In this document: positions 17,325 through 24,644 of the stretch, in pieces
Position numbering within the stretch: the first letter of the stretch is position 1
Layout: every line of letters begins with the position of its first letter
From: CAZKTO01 sp964555685
GTDB lineage: Bacteria > Chloroflexota > Dehalococcoidia > SHYB01
DNA length: 64,000 nucleotides
Direction: 5' to 3'
NCBI GenBank assembly: GCA_964555685.1
Contig: CAZKTO010000007.1
Span: 3,089 to 67,088 of the forward strand
Position numbers and translations under genes: made by a program
The notes under the pieces: model-generated
Database searches by the model: none
Told to the model about the DNA's origin: nothing
The model's input: only the letters and a program-made list of their open reading frames with translations

Positions 17325-17498
17325 TCACGCTACGGTCTTCCGTCGAAACTTGTAGGGCTTGTCCCAATTTGCGCTCTTGCATTTGGGGCAAACGCGTGGC
17401 CGCTCCCCCGGCCTGCGCGGAAACCATTCGTGACCGCAGCGGCACTCATACGGCTGTGGGTCTTTCGGCTGCGCCACACTCTCTGTGTTCTTGGCCAA
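17325..17498 (-). CDS. Small zinc-ribbon protein at the head of the restriction-modification operon
   Basis: A 57-residue protein starting at TTG (17498) with AGGAG nine bases upstream. Sequence features: MAKNTESVAQPKDPQPYEC, then a two-knuckle zinc ribbon, CRCG and CPKC (CxCG-x15-CPKC), and a basic tail KPYKFRRKTVA. It lies just downstream of a strong TTGACT-N17-TATACT promoter and 41 bases before the methylase start, so it is the first gene of that operon. The role is unknown; a regulator, DNA-binding accessory or small RNA-type partner are all possible. The good ribosome site, promoter position and cysteine spacing argue that it is real. Confidence 0.68.
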   Translation of the reverse strand: MAKNTESVAQPKDPQPYECRCGHEWFPRRPGERPRVCPKCKSANWDKPYKFRRKTVA

Positions 17499-17528
17499 GG
17501 TGTCAATCTCCTGAGAGTAGATACCTCC

Positions 17529-17573
17529 AGTATATACCCAGGGTATTGACCAGTCAAGGCCGTATAGTATATA
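17529..17573. promoter_or_regulatory. Overlapping divergent promoters inside the transposon
   Basis: Minus strand (zinc-ribbon/methylase operon): TTGACT at 17557-17552, 17-base spacer, TATACT at 17534-17529. Plus strand (transposase): TTGACC 17546-17551, 16-base spacer, TATATA 17568-17573. The two -35 boxes face each other within 12 bases, so firing of one should interfere with the other. Confidence 0.75.
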
Positions 17574-17605
17574 CTACGAGTAGATAACTTACAGAGGTGA
17601 GTCAA

Positions 17606-18847
17606 ATGGATGCACGGCAAGAACGCGGATTGGTTATTGCAAACCAAGCGAAGATCATCAAGACGCCGGTAGGTTGGAAGGTGCCTTCGCAGTCCGGCAC
17701 CGGCTCCTACGTGGTCAACTTGAACGGCGAGCCATTCTGCACCTGCCCGGACTTCGAGGCCCGCCGTCAGCCTTGCAAGCACATCTACGCAGTTGAGTTC
17801 ACCCTGAAACGTGAAGAGCGGCCAGACGGCACAACGGTAGTCACCAAGACGATGCGCGTGACCTACGGGCAGGATTGGACGGCCTACAACGACGCGCAGA
17901 CCCATGAGGCAGAACAGTTTGCCCATTTGCTCCGCGACCTTTGCGACACCATCCCGCAGCCGCCGCAGTCCTTCGGTCGCCCGCGTCTGCCCCTGTCCGA
18001 TGTTGTGTTCGGCATAGCGACCAAGGTCTACAGCACTATGTCCGGGCGGCGCGTCATGAGCGACCTGCGCGATGCCGAGGTCAAGGGTTTCATGGACAAG
18101 GCCCCGTCGTTCACCAGCGGCTTCCGGTATCTGGAAAACGCCGAGTTGACGCCGCTCCTGAAATCCCTGATCGAACAGAGCGCCATGCCGTTGAAGTCCG
18201 TCGAAACCGACTTCGCCGTAGACTCCTCCGGTTTCTCTACTTCGGTCTACGACCGCTGGTTTGACCATAAGTGTGGCAAGGTCCGCAGCGAGAATAGATG
18301 GGTCAAGTGCCATCTGATGTGCGGTGTCAAGACCCACATCGTTACGAGTGTGGAAGTGACCCCAACTGAGACGGCGGACGCCCCTCAGTTCGCGCCCTTG
18401 GTGGCGGCGACGGCCCGCAACTTCGACATTCGCGAGGTGTCGGCGGACAAGGCGTATTCCAGCCGCAAGAACCTTCGGGCGGCGCAAGCCATCGAAGCGA
18501 CGGCCTACATTCCTTTCAAGGCGCGAACTAATGGCATCGGGAAATCCTTCGACGGGCTGTGGAACCACATGTGGCACTTCTACAACTTCAACCGCTCCGA
18601 GTTCCTGGCCCACTACCACAAGAGGTCGAACGTAGAGACGGCCTACAGCATGATAAAGGCCAAGTTCGGCGGCTCCGTCCGCACCAAGACGCCAACCGCG
18701 CAAGTCAACGAAGTGCTCTTGAAGGTGTTGTGTCATAATATCTGCGTCCTCATTCAGTCGATCTTTGAGTTGGGCATTGAGGCGCAGATGGGGTTGCCGA
18801 CTTTTGGAACGGAATCGCCCCGTGTTCCAAAGGTGGCCTGGCAGTAG
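17606..18847 (+). CDS. DDE transposase with N-terminal SWIM zinc finger
   Basis: 413 residues. N-terminal SWIM finger: Cys45-x-Cys47...Cys57-x-His59 (CTCPDFEARRQPCKH). The DDE catalytic triad is readable as Asp206 (AVDSSGF), Asp281 (SADKAYS) and Glu344 (NVETAYSMIK), the IS4/IS5-superfamily pattern with a K after the Glu. The ATG at 17606 is chosen because GAGGTG lies seven bases upstream. The last 17 codons contain the inner subterminal repeat, and the TAG stop is the first base of the right inverted repeat, so the gene and the transposon end are fused. It is intact and could be active. Confidence 0.92.
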   Translation: MDARQERGLVIANQAKIIKTPVGWKVPSQSGTGSYVVNLNGEPFCTCPDFEARRQPCKHIYAVEFTLKREERPDGTTVVTKTMRVTYGQDWTAYNDAQTHEAEQFAHLLRDLCDTIPQPPQSFGRPRLPLSDVVFGIATKVYSTMSGRRVMSDLRDAEVKGFMDKAPSFTSGFRYLENAELTPLLKSLIEQSAMPLKSVETDFAVDSSGFSTSVYDRWFDHKCGKVRSENRWVKCHLMCGVKTHIVTSVEVTPTETADAPQFAPLVAATARNFDIREVSADKAYSSRKNLRAAQAIEATAYIPFKARTNGIGKSFDGLWNHMWHFYNFNRSEFLAHYHKRSNVETAYSMIKAKFGGSVRTKTPTAQVNEVLLKVLCHNICVLIQSIFELGIEAQMGLPTFGTESPRVPKVAWQ

Positions 18848-18867
18848 CACTTTTGGAGCAAAGCCCC
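18847..18867 (-). repeat. Right terminal inverted repeat of the transposon
   Basis: Exact inverse of 14632-14652; overlaps the last base of the transposase stop codon. The flanking TAGCA at 18868-18872 is the right target duplication. Confidence 0.9.
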
Positions 18868-18902
18868 TAGCAGGAGAGGGGGGGCAAGGGGGAGAGGGCC
18901 GG

Positions 18903-19700
18903 TCACACCCCTTTGAAGCGCGGCTCCCGCTTCTCCTTGAAGGCGTTGTAGCCCTCCCGATGGTCCTGGGACTTCATGCACAGCGCCTGCGAGTAGGCGT
19001 CGAAGTCCAGGGCGGCGTCCAGGCCCATGAGCGGCTGCTGGAGGAGGGCCTGCTTGGTGATCTTGTTGGCAAAGGGCGGGCCCTTGACGAGCTTCTGGGC
19101 CAGCGCCGCCGTCTCGCCGGCCAGCCGGTCGGCCGCCACCACCTTGTTCACGAACCCGATCCGCTCGGCGTGCTGGGCGTCGAAGATCTCGCCCAGGATG
19201 AGGAGCTCCGCCGCTCGCGCCGTCCCCAGCATGCGGGTCAGGAGCCACGTGGCGCCCATGTCGGCCCCCGAGAGCCCCAGCGAGTTGAAGACGAAGCCGA
19301 ACCGGGCCCCCTCGACGGCGATCCGGAAGTCGCAGGCCGCCGCCAGCACCGCGCCCGCGCCGATGCACGCCCCGTTCACCGCCGCGATGGTCGGTTTGGC
19401 CAGCGTGATGAACCCCCGGGTGGCGTTGCAGGAGACGCGGGTGAACCACGCCACCTTCTCCGGCGGCCACTCCAGGTACTGGGTGATGATCTGGTTGATA
19501 TCCCCGCCCGGGCAGAAGCCGCGGCCCGTCCCCGTCAGCACCACCACCCGCACCTCCGGGTCCGCGTCCAGGTCCCGCGTCAGCACGCTCAGGTCCTGGT
19601 AGGCCTCCAGCGTCAAGGCGTTCAGCCGCTCGGGGCGGTTCAGCCGGACGGTGGCGACGCCATCCGCCTTGGTCACGACCATATCCCGGTACTCGGTCAT
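18903..19700 (-). CDS. Enoyl-CoA hydratase/isomerase family protein
   Basis: A 265-residue crotonase-fold protein acting on acyl-CoA thioesters. Seen: RLNRPERLNALT, the oxyanion-hole region GRGFCPGGDINQI (about residues 60-72), KPTIAAVNGACIGAGAVLAAAC with the second oxyanion Gly, and a C-terminal helical part ending FKEKREPRFKGV. Its ATG overlaps the stop of the second hydratase gene (ATGA), so the two are coupled. It faces the transposon 35 bases away and before insertion would have led directly into NIPSNAP, acyl-CoA synthetase and amidohydrolase. The exact reaction is not determinable. Confidence 0.9.
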   Translation of the reverse strand: MTEYRDMVVTKADGVATVRLNRPERLNALTLEAYQDLSVLTRDLDADPEVRVVVLTGTGRGFCPGGDINQIITQYLEWPPEKVAWFTRVSCNATRGFITLAKPTIAAVNGACIGAGAVLAAACDFRIAVEGARFGFVFNSLGLSGADMGATWLLTRMLGTARAAELLILGEIFDAQHAERIGFVNKVVAADRLAGETAALAQKLVKGPPFANKITKQALLQQPLMGLDAALDFDAYSQALCMKSQDHREGYNAFKEKREPRFKGV

Positions 19701-20524
19701 CGCGTCGCTCGCTGGGCGCGCGGGCGCTGGGTGAAGGCGCGGGCCCCCTGCGCCGAGTCGGCGTTCTGGGCGTTGAACTTGGTGACGAGCAGCTGCTCGC
19801 GCTGGAGCGCCAGCTCCCGCGGCGACTCGAGGCTCACGGTGACGGCCGACTTGATGGCGGCGAGCAGCGCCCGGCTCCGCTTCCGCAGCGGCGCCACCAG
19901 CTCCTCCACCGTCTGCTCGATGGCGTCCCGGGGGACGGCCTTGAGCACCAGGCCCATAGCCTCGGCCTCCCTGCCGCTCACGCGGCGGCCGGTGTAGATG
20001 AGATCGAGAGCGCGCTGGAGGCCGATGCGCCGCGGCAGGCGCACCGTCGAGCCCCCGCCCGGCAGGATCCCGTAGTTCGAGTGCTGGTCGCCTATGATGG
20101 CGTCCTCGCTGGCGATGGCCAGGTCGCAGCAGAGCATGAGCTCCAGGCCGCCCGCCAGGGCGTAGCCCGTGACGATGGCGACGGTCGGCACCGGCAGCGC
20201 CTCGACCTTGGCGAAGAGCGCCTTGATGCTATCGAGGAAGAGCAGGTGCCCGCCCAGGTCCTCGAACAGGCGCTGCTCCTCGATGAACTTCACGTCGCCT
20301 CCCGCGGAGAAGGCGCGGCCCGTCCCCCGGAAGACCACCGCCCGCACGCTCTCGTCGGCCGAGGCGCGGTCCACGGCGCCGGAGAGCTCCCGCACCAGGT
20401 CCGGGTTGAAGGCGTTCATCGCCTTCGGACGGTTGAGAGTGATGGAGGCCACGCCGTCCCGGACCTCGTAGAGCACCGTCGCGTCCTTCAGAGATGCGTC
20501 GCCGCAGCTATCGACGGGTTTCAC
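19697..20524 (-). CDS. Enoyl-CoA hydratase/isomerase family protein
   Basis: A 275-residue crotonase homologue. Seen: SITLNRPKAMNAFNPDLV, GTGRAFSAGGDVKFIEEQ, VPTVAIVTGYALAGGLELML and GDQHSNYGILPGGGSTVRLPR, where a hydratase-type Glu is replaced by Tyr-Gly-Ile-Leu-Pro. The GTG at 20524 is preferred because AGGAG lies seven bases upstream; the in-frame ATG at 20587 would translate non-conserved sequence. It is cotranslated with the following hydratase. Two different paralogues in series suggest either two steps of one pathway or a hetero-oligomer. Confidence 0.9.
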   Translation of the reverse strand: MKPVDSCGDASLKDATVLYEVRDGVASITLNRPKAMNAFNPDLVRELSGAVDRASADESVRAVVFRGTGRAFSAGGDVKFIEEQRLFEDLGGHLLFLDSIKALFAKVEALPVPTVAIVTGYALAGGLELMLCCDLAIASEDAIIGDQHSNYGILPGGGSTVRLPRRIGLQRALDLIYTGRRVSGREAEAMGLVLKAVPRDAIEQTVEELVAPLRKRSRALLAAIKSAVTVSLESPRELALQREQLLVTKFNAQNADSAQGARAFTQRPRAQRATR

Positions 20525-20589
20525 TGCTTGGCTCCTGAGATTTGTGGGTGGGCGGGTGGAACACAAGCATTGTTTATCGGAAAGCATGC

Positions 20590-20615
20590 AGCCCCTTCCT
20601 TGTAAGGAAGGGGCT
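20590..20615. repeat. Hairpin between SDR and hydratase genes
   Basis: A 12-base stem, AGCCCCTTCCTT (20590-20601) and AAGGAAGGGGCT (20604-20615), with a two-base centre. No T-run follows, so it is more likely an R3-type repeat than a terminator. Confidence 0.6.
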
Positions 20616-20631
20616 GGGGGTTAGGGCATGC

Positions 20632-21571
20632 CTAGTGCATCGAGTAGCCGCCGCTCACGCTGAGCGTCTGGCCGGTGATGAAGCTCGCCGCGTCCGAGGC
20701 CAGGAACAGCACGGCGTTGGCGATGTCCTGCGTCGTCCCCAGGCGCCGCAGCGCGTACGCCTTCTTGGCCTTCTCCATCCGCTCGGGCGTGATCTCGTCG
20801 CCCACGCCGCCGGCCCCCGCTCCCCGGTACCACAGGCTGTGCTTGCCGATGACGTCGCTGCTCACCGGGACGGTCCAGCGAGCCGATGGCCAGATCCGGA
20901 TCAACGTGACGCTGGTCTCCGCGGCGGACGGCGCGGTCCGGTGGACCGAGCGGTACGACCGCCCGCTGGCCAACGTCTTCNNNNNNNNNNGCATCGCTGA
21001 CAAATTGGGCCTGCGCCGCCACCACGTTGAGCCGGACTCCGTGCTTGCCAACCTCCCGGGCGATGGCCTTGGTGGCGCCGATGACGCCCGCCTTGGCCCC
21101 CGAGTAGACCGCCTCGTTGTACTCGCCATCCCGCGCCGCGTCCGAGGCGATGCTGACGATGCTGCCGCCCTTGCGCTCGATCATGTGCGGCAGCGCCGCG
21201 CGCATGCAGTGCAGCGCGCCCGTGAAGTTTACGGCGATCACCTTCTCCCATAGCCCGTACTCGAAGTCCAGGAACGGGGCCGGCTTGGCCCACCCTACGT
21301 CGTTCACCAGCACCTGGATCCCGCCGTTCATGCCGATGACCCGCTGGACCATCTCCTCCACCGACTCGAGGTTCGTCACGTCCGTCTGCACGAAGGCGGC
21401 GCGCCCGCCCAGCTCCTTCGCCTCTCGCAGCGTCTTCTCCGCCTGCTCCGCGTCGATGTCCGCGATGACGACGCTCGAGCCCTCCTTGGCGAAGGCGAAG
21501 GTGATGCTCCGCCCGATGTTCGACGCGCCTCCGGTGACGATGACGCTCTTCCCGCGCAGTCCCAGGTCCAT
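20632..21571 (-). CDS. SDR family NAD(P)-dependent oxidoreductase, interrupted by an assembly gap
   Basis: Short-chain dehydrogenase/reductase. Seen: the nucleotide-binding TGGASNIGRS at residues 13-22, NDVGWA, the active-site Ser in SIVSIASDAA, YSGAKAG with catalytic Tyr and Lys, and the C-terminal DAASFITGQTLSVSGGYSMH. The frame breaks near ten Ns (20981-20990). Removing 139 bases between the two CGCTG copies at 20856 and 20995 joins QFVSD to VIGKH exactly in frame and gives 266 residues, a normal length. The removed part encodes, on the other strand, an unrelated TolB-like fragment. Probably intact in the organism. It heads the catabolic operon; the divergent promoter region is upstream. 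Confidence 0.88.
20856..20999. other. N-gap with probable foreign insert (TolB/FlgO-like fragment)
   Basis: Bases 20861-20980 read on the plus strand as LLTGTVQRADGQIRINV and then AADGAVRWTERYDRPLANVF, the signature of the TolB-like domain seen in cyclase/TPR proteins. It is followed by ten Ns and sits in the middle of an SDR gene on the other strand. Excision at the shared CGCTG restores the SDR frame. Confidence 0.75.
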
Positions 21572-21709
21572 GAACAGCGCTCCTCAGGACGGAGTGGCCG
21601 CCAAAGGCTCTTCTCGGCGAAGACCGGCGAGGCCCGCAGGTGTCCCTTGATACATCACGAGAGATGCGGCCCTCGGCGCCGCGTGCGCGGGCCGGTGCAA
21701 CAGCATTGG

Positions 21710-21804
21710 ACGTTACTCAATCCCTCTGTACTTGTCAAGGACGCCGCCCGAAGATTCATACGTGTATGTACGGACGTTGACAGAGGGATGCGAACGTCGA
21801 TAAT
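21710..21804. promoter_or_regulatory. Divergent promoters with a shared TetR-like site
   Basis: Plus strand: TTGACA (21777-21782), 16-base spacer, GATAAT (21799-21804), reading toward the hydroxyisobutyrate-dehydrogenase-like gene. Minus strand: TTGACA (21738-21733), 17-base spacer, TAACGT (21715-21710), reading toward the SDR. Between them, CATAC-GT-GTATG (21757-21768) resembles the site over the TetR start at 8590-8605. The whole 21572-21860 gap holds no gene. Confidence 0.65.
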
Positions 21805-21860
21805 GGGGCCACGCGCCCAGGCCCGGCCCAACGCCACGCCGGGCCCTCCGCTCACCGCCC

Positions 21861-22811
21861 ATGCCGCCGAGTCAACGCACCGACCAGCGACCCTTCGCAC
21901 CGCCCGACGCCATCGGGCTCATCGGCACGGGGAACATGGGGCGCCGCATGGGGTCCCGCCTCCTGGGCGCCGGCTTCGCCCTCGTCGTCCACGACCGCGT
22001 GCCCGCGGGGGCCCGGCCCCTCGTCGAGGCCGGAGCTACCTGGGCCGCCAGCCCCGGCGAGGTCGCTTCCCAGGCTCGCTGCGTCCTCGCCTCCCTCCCC
22101 GGCCCCCAGGATGTGGCCGATGCCCTCACCGGCGCCGGCGGCGTCCTCACCGAGGCCCGCCCTGGCGACGTCTTCATCGACCTGAGCACCAACGCCCCGA
22201 AGCGCATCGCCGAGCTGGCCCGCGAGGCCGCCAAGTGCGGCGTCTCGCTCCTCGAGGCCCCCGTCGCCGGCGGCACCGCGGGCGCCGAGAGCGGCACGCT
22301 CACCATCATGGCCGGCGGCGACCGCGCGACCCTCGCGCGCTGTGAGCGGGTGCTCGCGCCCCTGGGCCGGGCCGTGCGCATGGGCGATGTGGGCGCCGGC
22401 AACGCTACCAAGCTCATAAACAACCTCCTGGGCCTCGCCAGCCTCTACGCCATCGCCGAGGCCATGGCCCTGGGCGCCAGGGCCGGTCTCGATCTCGCCA
22501 CTCTTTACGCCGCCCTCGAGCGGGGGCCCGTCGCCAACGCCGTCCTCACCCAGGTCTGCCGCACCCGCGCCCTCCGCGGCGACTTTACGCCGGGCTTCTC
22601 CCTCGATCTCGCGTGCAAGGACCAGGAGCTCCTCCTCCAGATGGGGCGCGACCTCGGCGTCCCCCTCCCCCTGTCCGAGACGGTCCTCGCGCGCTTCAAG
22701 GAGGCCCAGCGCCGCGGCCTCGGCGCCGAGGACTTCACCGCCGTCATCAAGCCCCTGGAGGAGGCCCTGGGCGTCCGCCTCCGCATCGACGACGCGCCCC
22801 CCAAGGCGTAG
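21861..22811 (+). CDS. NAD(P)-dependent oxidoreductase, 3-hydroxyisobutyrate dehydrogenase-like
   Basis: A 316-residue beta-hydroxyacid dehydrogenase. Seen: Rossmann motif GLIGTGNMGRRMGSRLL (about residues 19-35), the substrate motif APVAGGTAGAESGTLTIMAGG (about 134-154) read in parts, and the catalytic Lys in GAGNATKLINNLL. It probably oxidises a 3-hydroxy acid or reduces a semialdehyde. The first gene of a plus-strand set (acyl-CoA dehydrogenase, hydrolase, amidohydrolase) and divergent from the SDR operon; the start is about 50 bases past the predicted transcription start, with no strong ribosome site. Confidence 0.88.
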   Translation: MPPSQRTDQRPFAPPDAIGLIGTGNMGRRMGSRLLGAGFALVVHDRVPAGARPLVEAGATWAASPGEVASQARCVLASLPGPQDVADALTGAGGVLTEARPGDVFIDLSTNAPKRIAELAREAAKCGVSLLEAPVAGGTAGAESGTLTIMAGGDRATLARCERVLAPLGRAVRMGDVGAGNATKLINNLLGLASLYAIAEAMALGARAGLDLATLYAALERGPVANAVLTQVCRTRALRGDFTPGFSLDLACKDQELLLQMGRDLGVPLPLSETVLARFKEAQRRGLGAEDFTAVIKPLEEALGVRLRIDDAPPKA

Positions 22812-22825
22812 CAAAGGAATGTCAT

Positions 22826-23962
22826 TTGGACTTCCGCTTCACCGATGAAGAGCTCGCCCTCCGCGACCGCGTCCGCACCCTCGCCCGCGAGACCCTCGCG
22901 CCCATCGCTCACGAGGCCGACGAGTCGCCCGACCTGACCCCCGCGGTGACCCAGGCCCTCGCCCGCCAGGGCCTCTTCAAGCACATGGTCCCCAAGGAGT
23001 ACGGCGGCCTGGGCATCCGCGTCACCCAGGTCTGCATCATCCGCGAGGAGCTCTCCAGGGTCTCCAGCAAGGCCGACGCCACCTTCGCCATGCAGGGCCT
23101 CGGCTCCTACCCCATCACGCTCGCGGGGAGCGATGCCCAGAAGAAGCGCTACCTCCCCCGGGTCGCCGAGGGCTCCGCCATCGCCGCCTTCGCCATCACC
23201 GAGCCCGACGCTGGCTCCGACGTCGCCAGTATGAAGATGACCGCCGCGCGCAACGGCGATAGCTACACCCTGAGCGGCGTCAAGCGCTACATCTCGAACG
23301 CTGGCCACGCCCACTTCTACTGCACCTTCGCCAAGACCGATCCCAACGCCGGGACGCGCGGCATCTCGGCCTTCGTCGTCGATCGCGACGCCCCGGGGCT
23401 CGACGACCGCGTCAAGGTGCCGGTGCTGGCGCCCCACGTTCTCGGGGAGGTGCGGTACAACAACTGCCGCGTGCCCAAGGCCAGCCTCCTGGGCGCCGAG
23501 GGCCAGGGCATCAAGATCGCCCTCAGCACCCTCGATGTCTTCCGCACCACCGTCGGCGCCTCGGTCCTGGGCATGGCCGAGGCCGCGTACGAGGCCGCCG
23601 TCGCCTTCGCCAAGCGGCGCCAGGCCTTCGGCCAGAAGCTCGCCGACTTCCAGGCCACCCAGTTCAAGCTGGCCGAGATGGCCACCGGCATCGAGGCGGC
23701 GCGCTATCTGGTCTACTACGCCGCGTGGCTCAAGGACTCGGGCAAGGAGCAGGTCATCACCGAGGCCTCCATGGCCAAGCTCTTCGCCACGGAGATGGCC
23801 CAGCGCGTCGTGGACGAGGCGCTCCAGATACACGGCGCCCAGGGCCTCGTGAAAGGCTCGCTCACGGAGAAGCTCTACCGCGAGGTGCGCCAGCCCCGCA
23901 TCTACGAGGGCTCCACCGAGATCCTGAAGGTGACCATCGCCCGCCAGATTCTGCGGGATTAG
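22826..23962 (+). CDS. Acyl-CoA dehydrogenase
   Basis: A 378-residue FAD flavoenzyme of fatty-acid or branched-acyl oxidation. Seen: LDFRFTDEELALRDRVR at the start, FAITEPDAGSDVASMKMTA (middle domain), SGVKRYISNAGHA, GIKIALSTLDVFRTTVGA, RQAFGQKLADFQATQFKLAEM and the C-terminal QIHGAQGLVKGSLTEKLYRE with REVRQPRIYEGSTEI, where the Glu before GS-T aligns with the usual catalytic base region. The TTG at 22826 is chosen because AAGGA lies seven bases upstream and no in-frame ATG fits. It follows the dehydrogenase gene by 14 bases. Confidence 0.92.
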   Translation: MDFRFTDEELALRDRVRTLARETLAPIAHEADESPDLTPAVTQALARQGLFKHMVPKEYGGLGIRVTQVCIIREELSRVSSKADATFAMQGLGSYPITLAGSDAQKKRYLPRVAEGSAIAAFAITEPDAGSDVASMKMTAARNGDSYTLSGVKRYISNAGHAHFYCTFAKTDPNAGTRGISAFVVDRDAPGLDDRVKVPVLAPHVLGEVRYNNCRVPKASLLGAEGQGIKIALSTLDVFRTTVGASVLGMAEAAYEAAVAFAKRRQAFGQKLADFQATQFKLAEMATGIEAARYLVYYAAWLKDSGKEQVITEASMAKLFATEMAQRVVDEALQIHGAQGLVKGSLTEKLYREVRQPRIYEGSTEILKVTIARQILRD

Positions 23963-23980
23963 ACCGCGTGAGGAGGCCGC

Positions 23981-24634
23981 ATGGCCCAGCGAATGCTCTT
24001 CCTCCCAGGCGCCAATGGCGATGGGCGGGTCTGGTCGCGCGTCGCCGAGCGCCTGGACACGCCTGCTGAGAAGGCGCTGCTCGACTGGCCTGGTTTCGGA
24101 CGCGCCCCGCGCCGGGACGACGTCAATTCGCTGAGCGACCTCGTGGGCATGGTGCTCGGCTACGTTGACCGGCCCGTGGACATCGTCGCGCAGTCCATGG
24201 GCGGCGTCATCGCCATGCAGGTGGCGCTCCAGCGGCCTCAGTCCGTCGAGCGCTTGGTGCTCAACGCCACCTCGGGCGGTGTTGCCATGCGCCGGTTCAA
24301 TGTGAAGGACTGGCGGCCGGACTATATGCGCGACCTGCCCAACGCGCCGCGCTGGTTCGTGGATGACCGCACCGATCTGAGCGGTCGCTTGGCGTCAGTC
24401 GCTACGCCCACGCTGCTTGTCTATGGGGACGCCGACCCTATTGCGCCGCCCGCCGTGGGTGAGTATCTCAAGGGCTTGCTTCCGAACGCCGAGCTTGTCA
24501 TTATTCCGGGCGCCAAGCATATGCTCGCCTGGGAGCTGGCGGACGAGGTCGCGCCCCACATCGCCCGGTTCTTAGGCGCTGGTGTGGTCCGACCGGGGGG
24601 AAACCGCGAGACGGGCGCGCGCGAGCGCTCGTGA
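23981..24634 (+). CDS. Alpha/beta hydrolase
   Basis: A 217-residue small alpha/beta-hydrolase. The nucleophile elbow is VAQSMGGV (about residues 68-75; QSMGG in place of the commoner HSMGG), the acid is in YGDADPIAPP (about 150) and the histidine in PGAKHMLAWE (about 180). The cap is short, giving a protein smaller than the usual 250-280 residues. It has GAGGAGG before the ATG and follows the acyl-CoA dehydrogenase by 18 bases. It may hydrolyse an ester or thioester of the pathway. Confidence 0.88.
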   Translation: MAQRMLFLPGANGDGRVWSRVAERLDTPAEKALLDWPGFGRAPRRDDVNSLSDLVGMVLGYVDRPVDIVAQSMGGVIAMQVALQRPQSVERLVLNATSGGVAMRRFNVKDWRPDYMRDLPNAPRWFVDDRTDLSGRLASVATPTLLVYGDADPIAPPAVGEYLKGLLPNAELVIIPGAKHMLAWELADEVAPHIARFLGAGVVRPGGNRETGARERS

Positions 24635-24644
24635 GGAGGTCATG

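Larger units (their letters stand above)
14632..18867. mobile_element. 4.24-kb transposon carrying a BcgI-like restriction-modification set
   Basis: Bounded by perfect 21-bp terminal inverted repeats that begin GGGGCTTTGCTCCAAAAG, at 14632-14652 and 18847-18867, with a 5-bp target duplication TAGCA (14627-14631 and 18868-18872). Each end has a subterminal GTTCCAAAAGTCGG (14658-14671; inverted at 18797-18810), and further partial copies, as expected for transposase binding sites. Cargo: transposase on the plus strand; on the minus strand a zinc-ribbon gene, a nuclease-methylase and a specificity subunit. It is visibly AT-richer than its flanks. The restored target, CCCCCTCTCC-TAGCA-GGAGAGGGGG, is an R3 hairpin with the insertion in its loop. 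Confidence 0.88.

Noticed and set aside
20632..21571. SDR gene as a frameshifted pseudogene.
   Set aside because: The break coincides with ten Ns and a foreign fragment; excision at a shared CGCTG restores the frame and all SDR motifs are intact.
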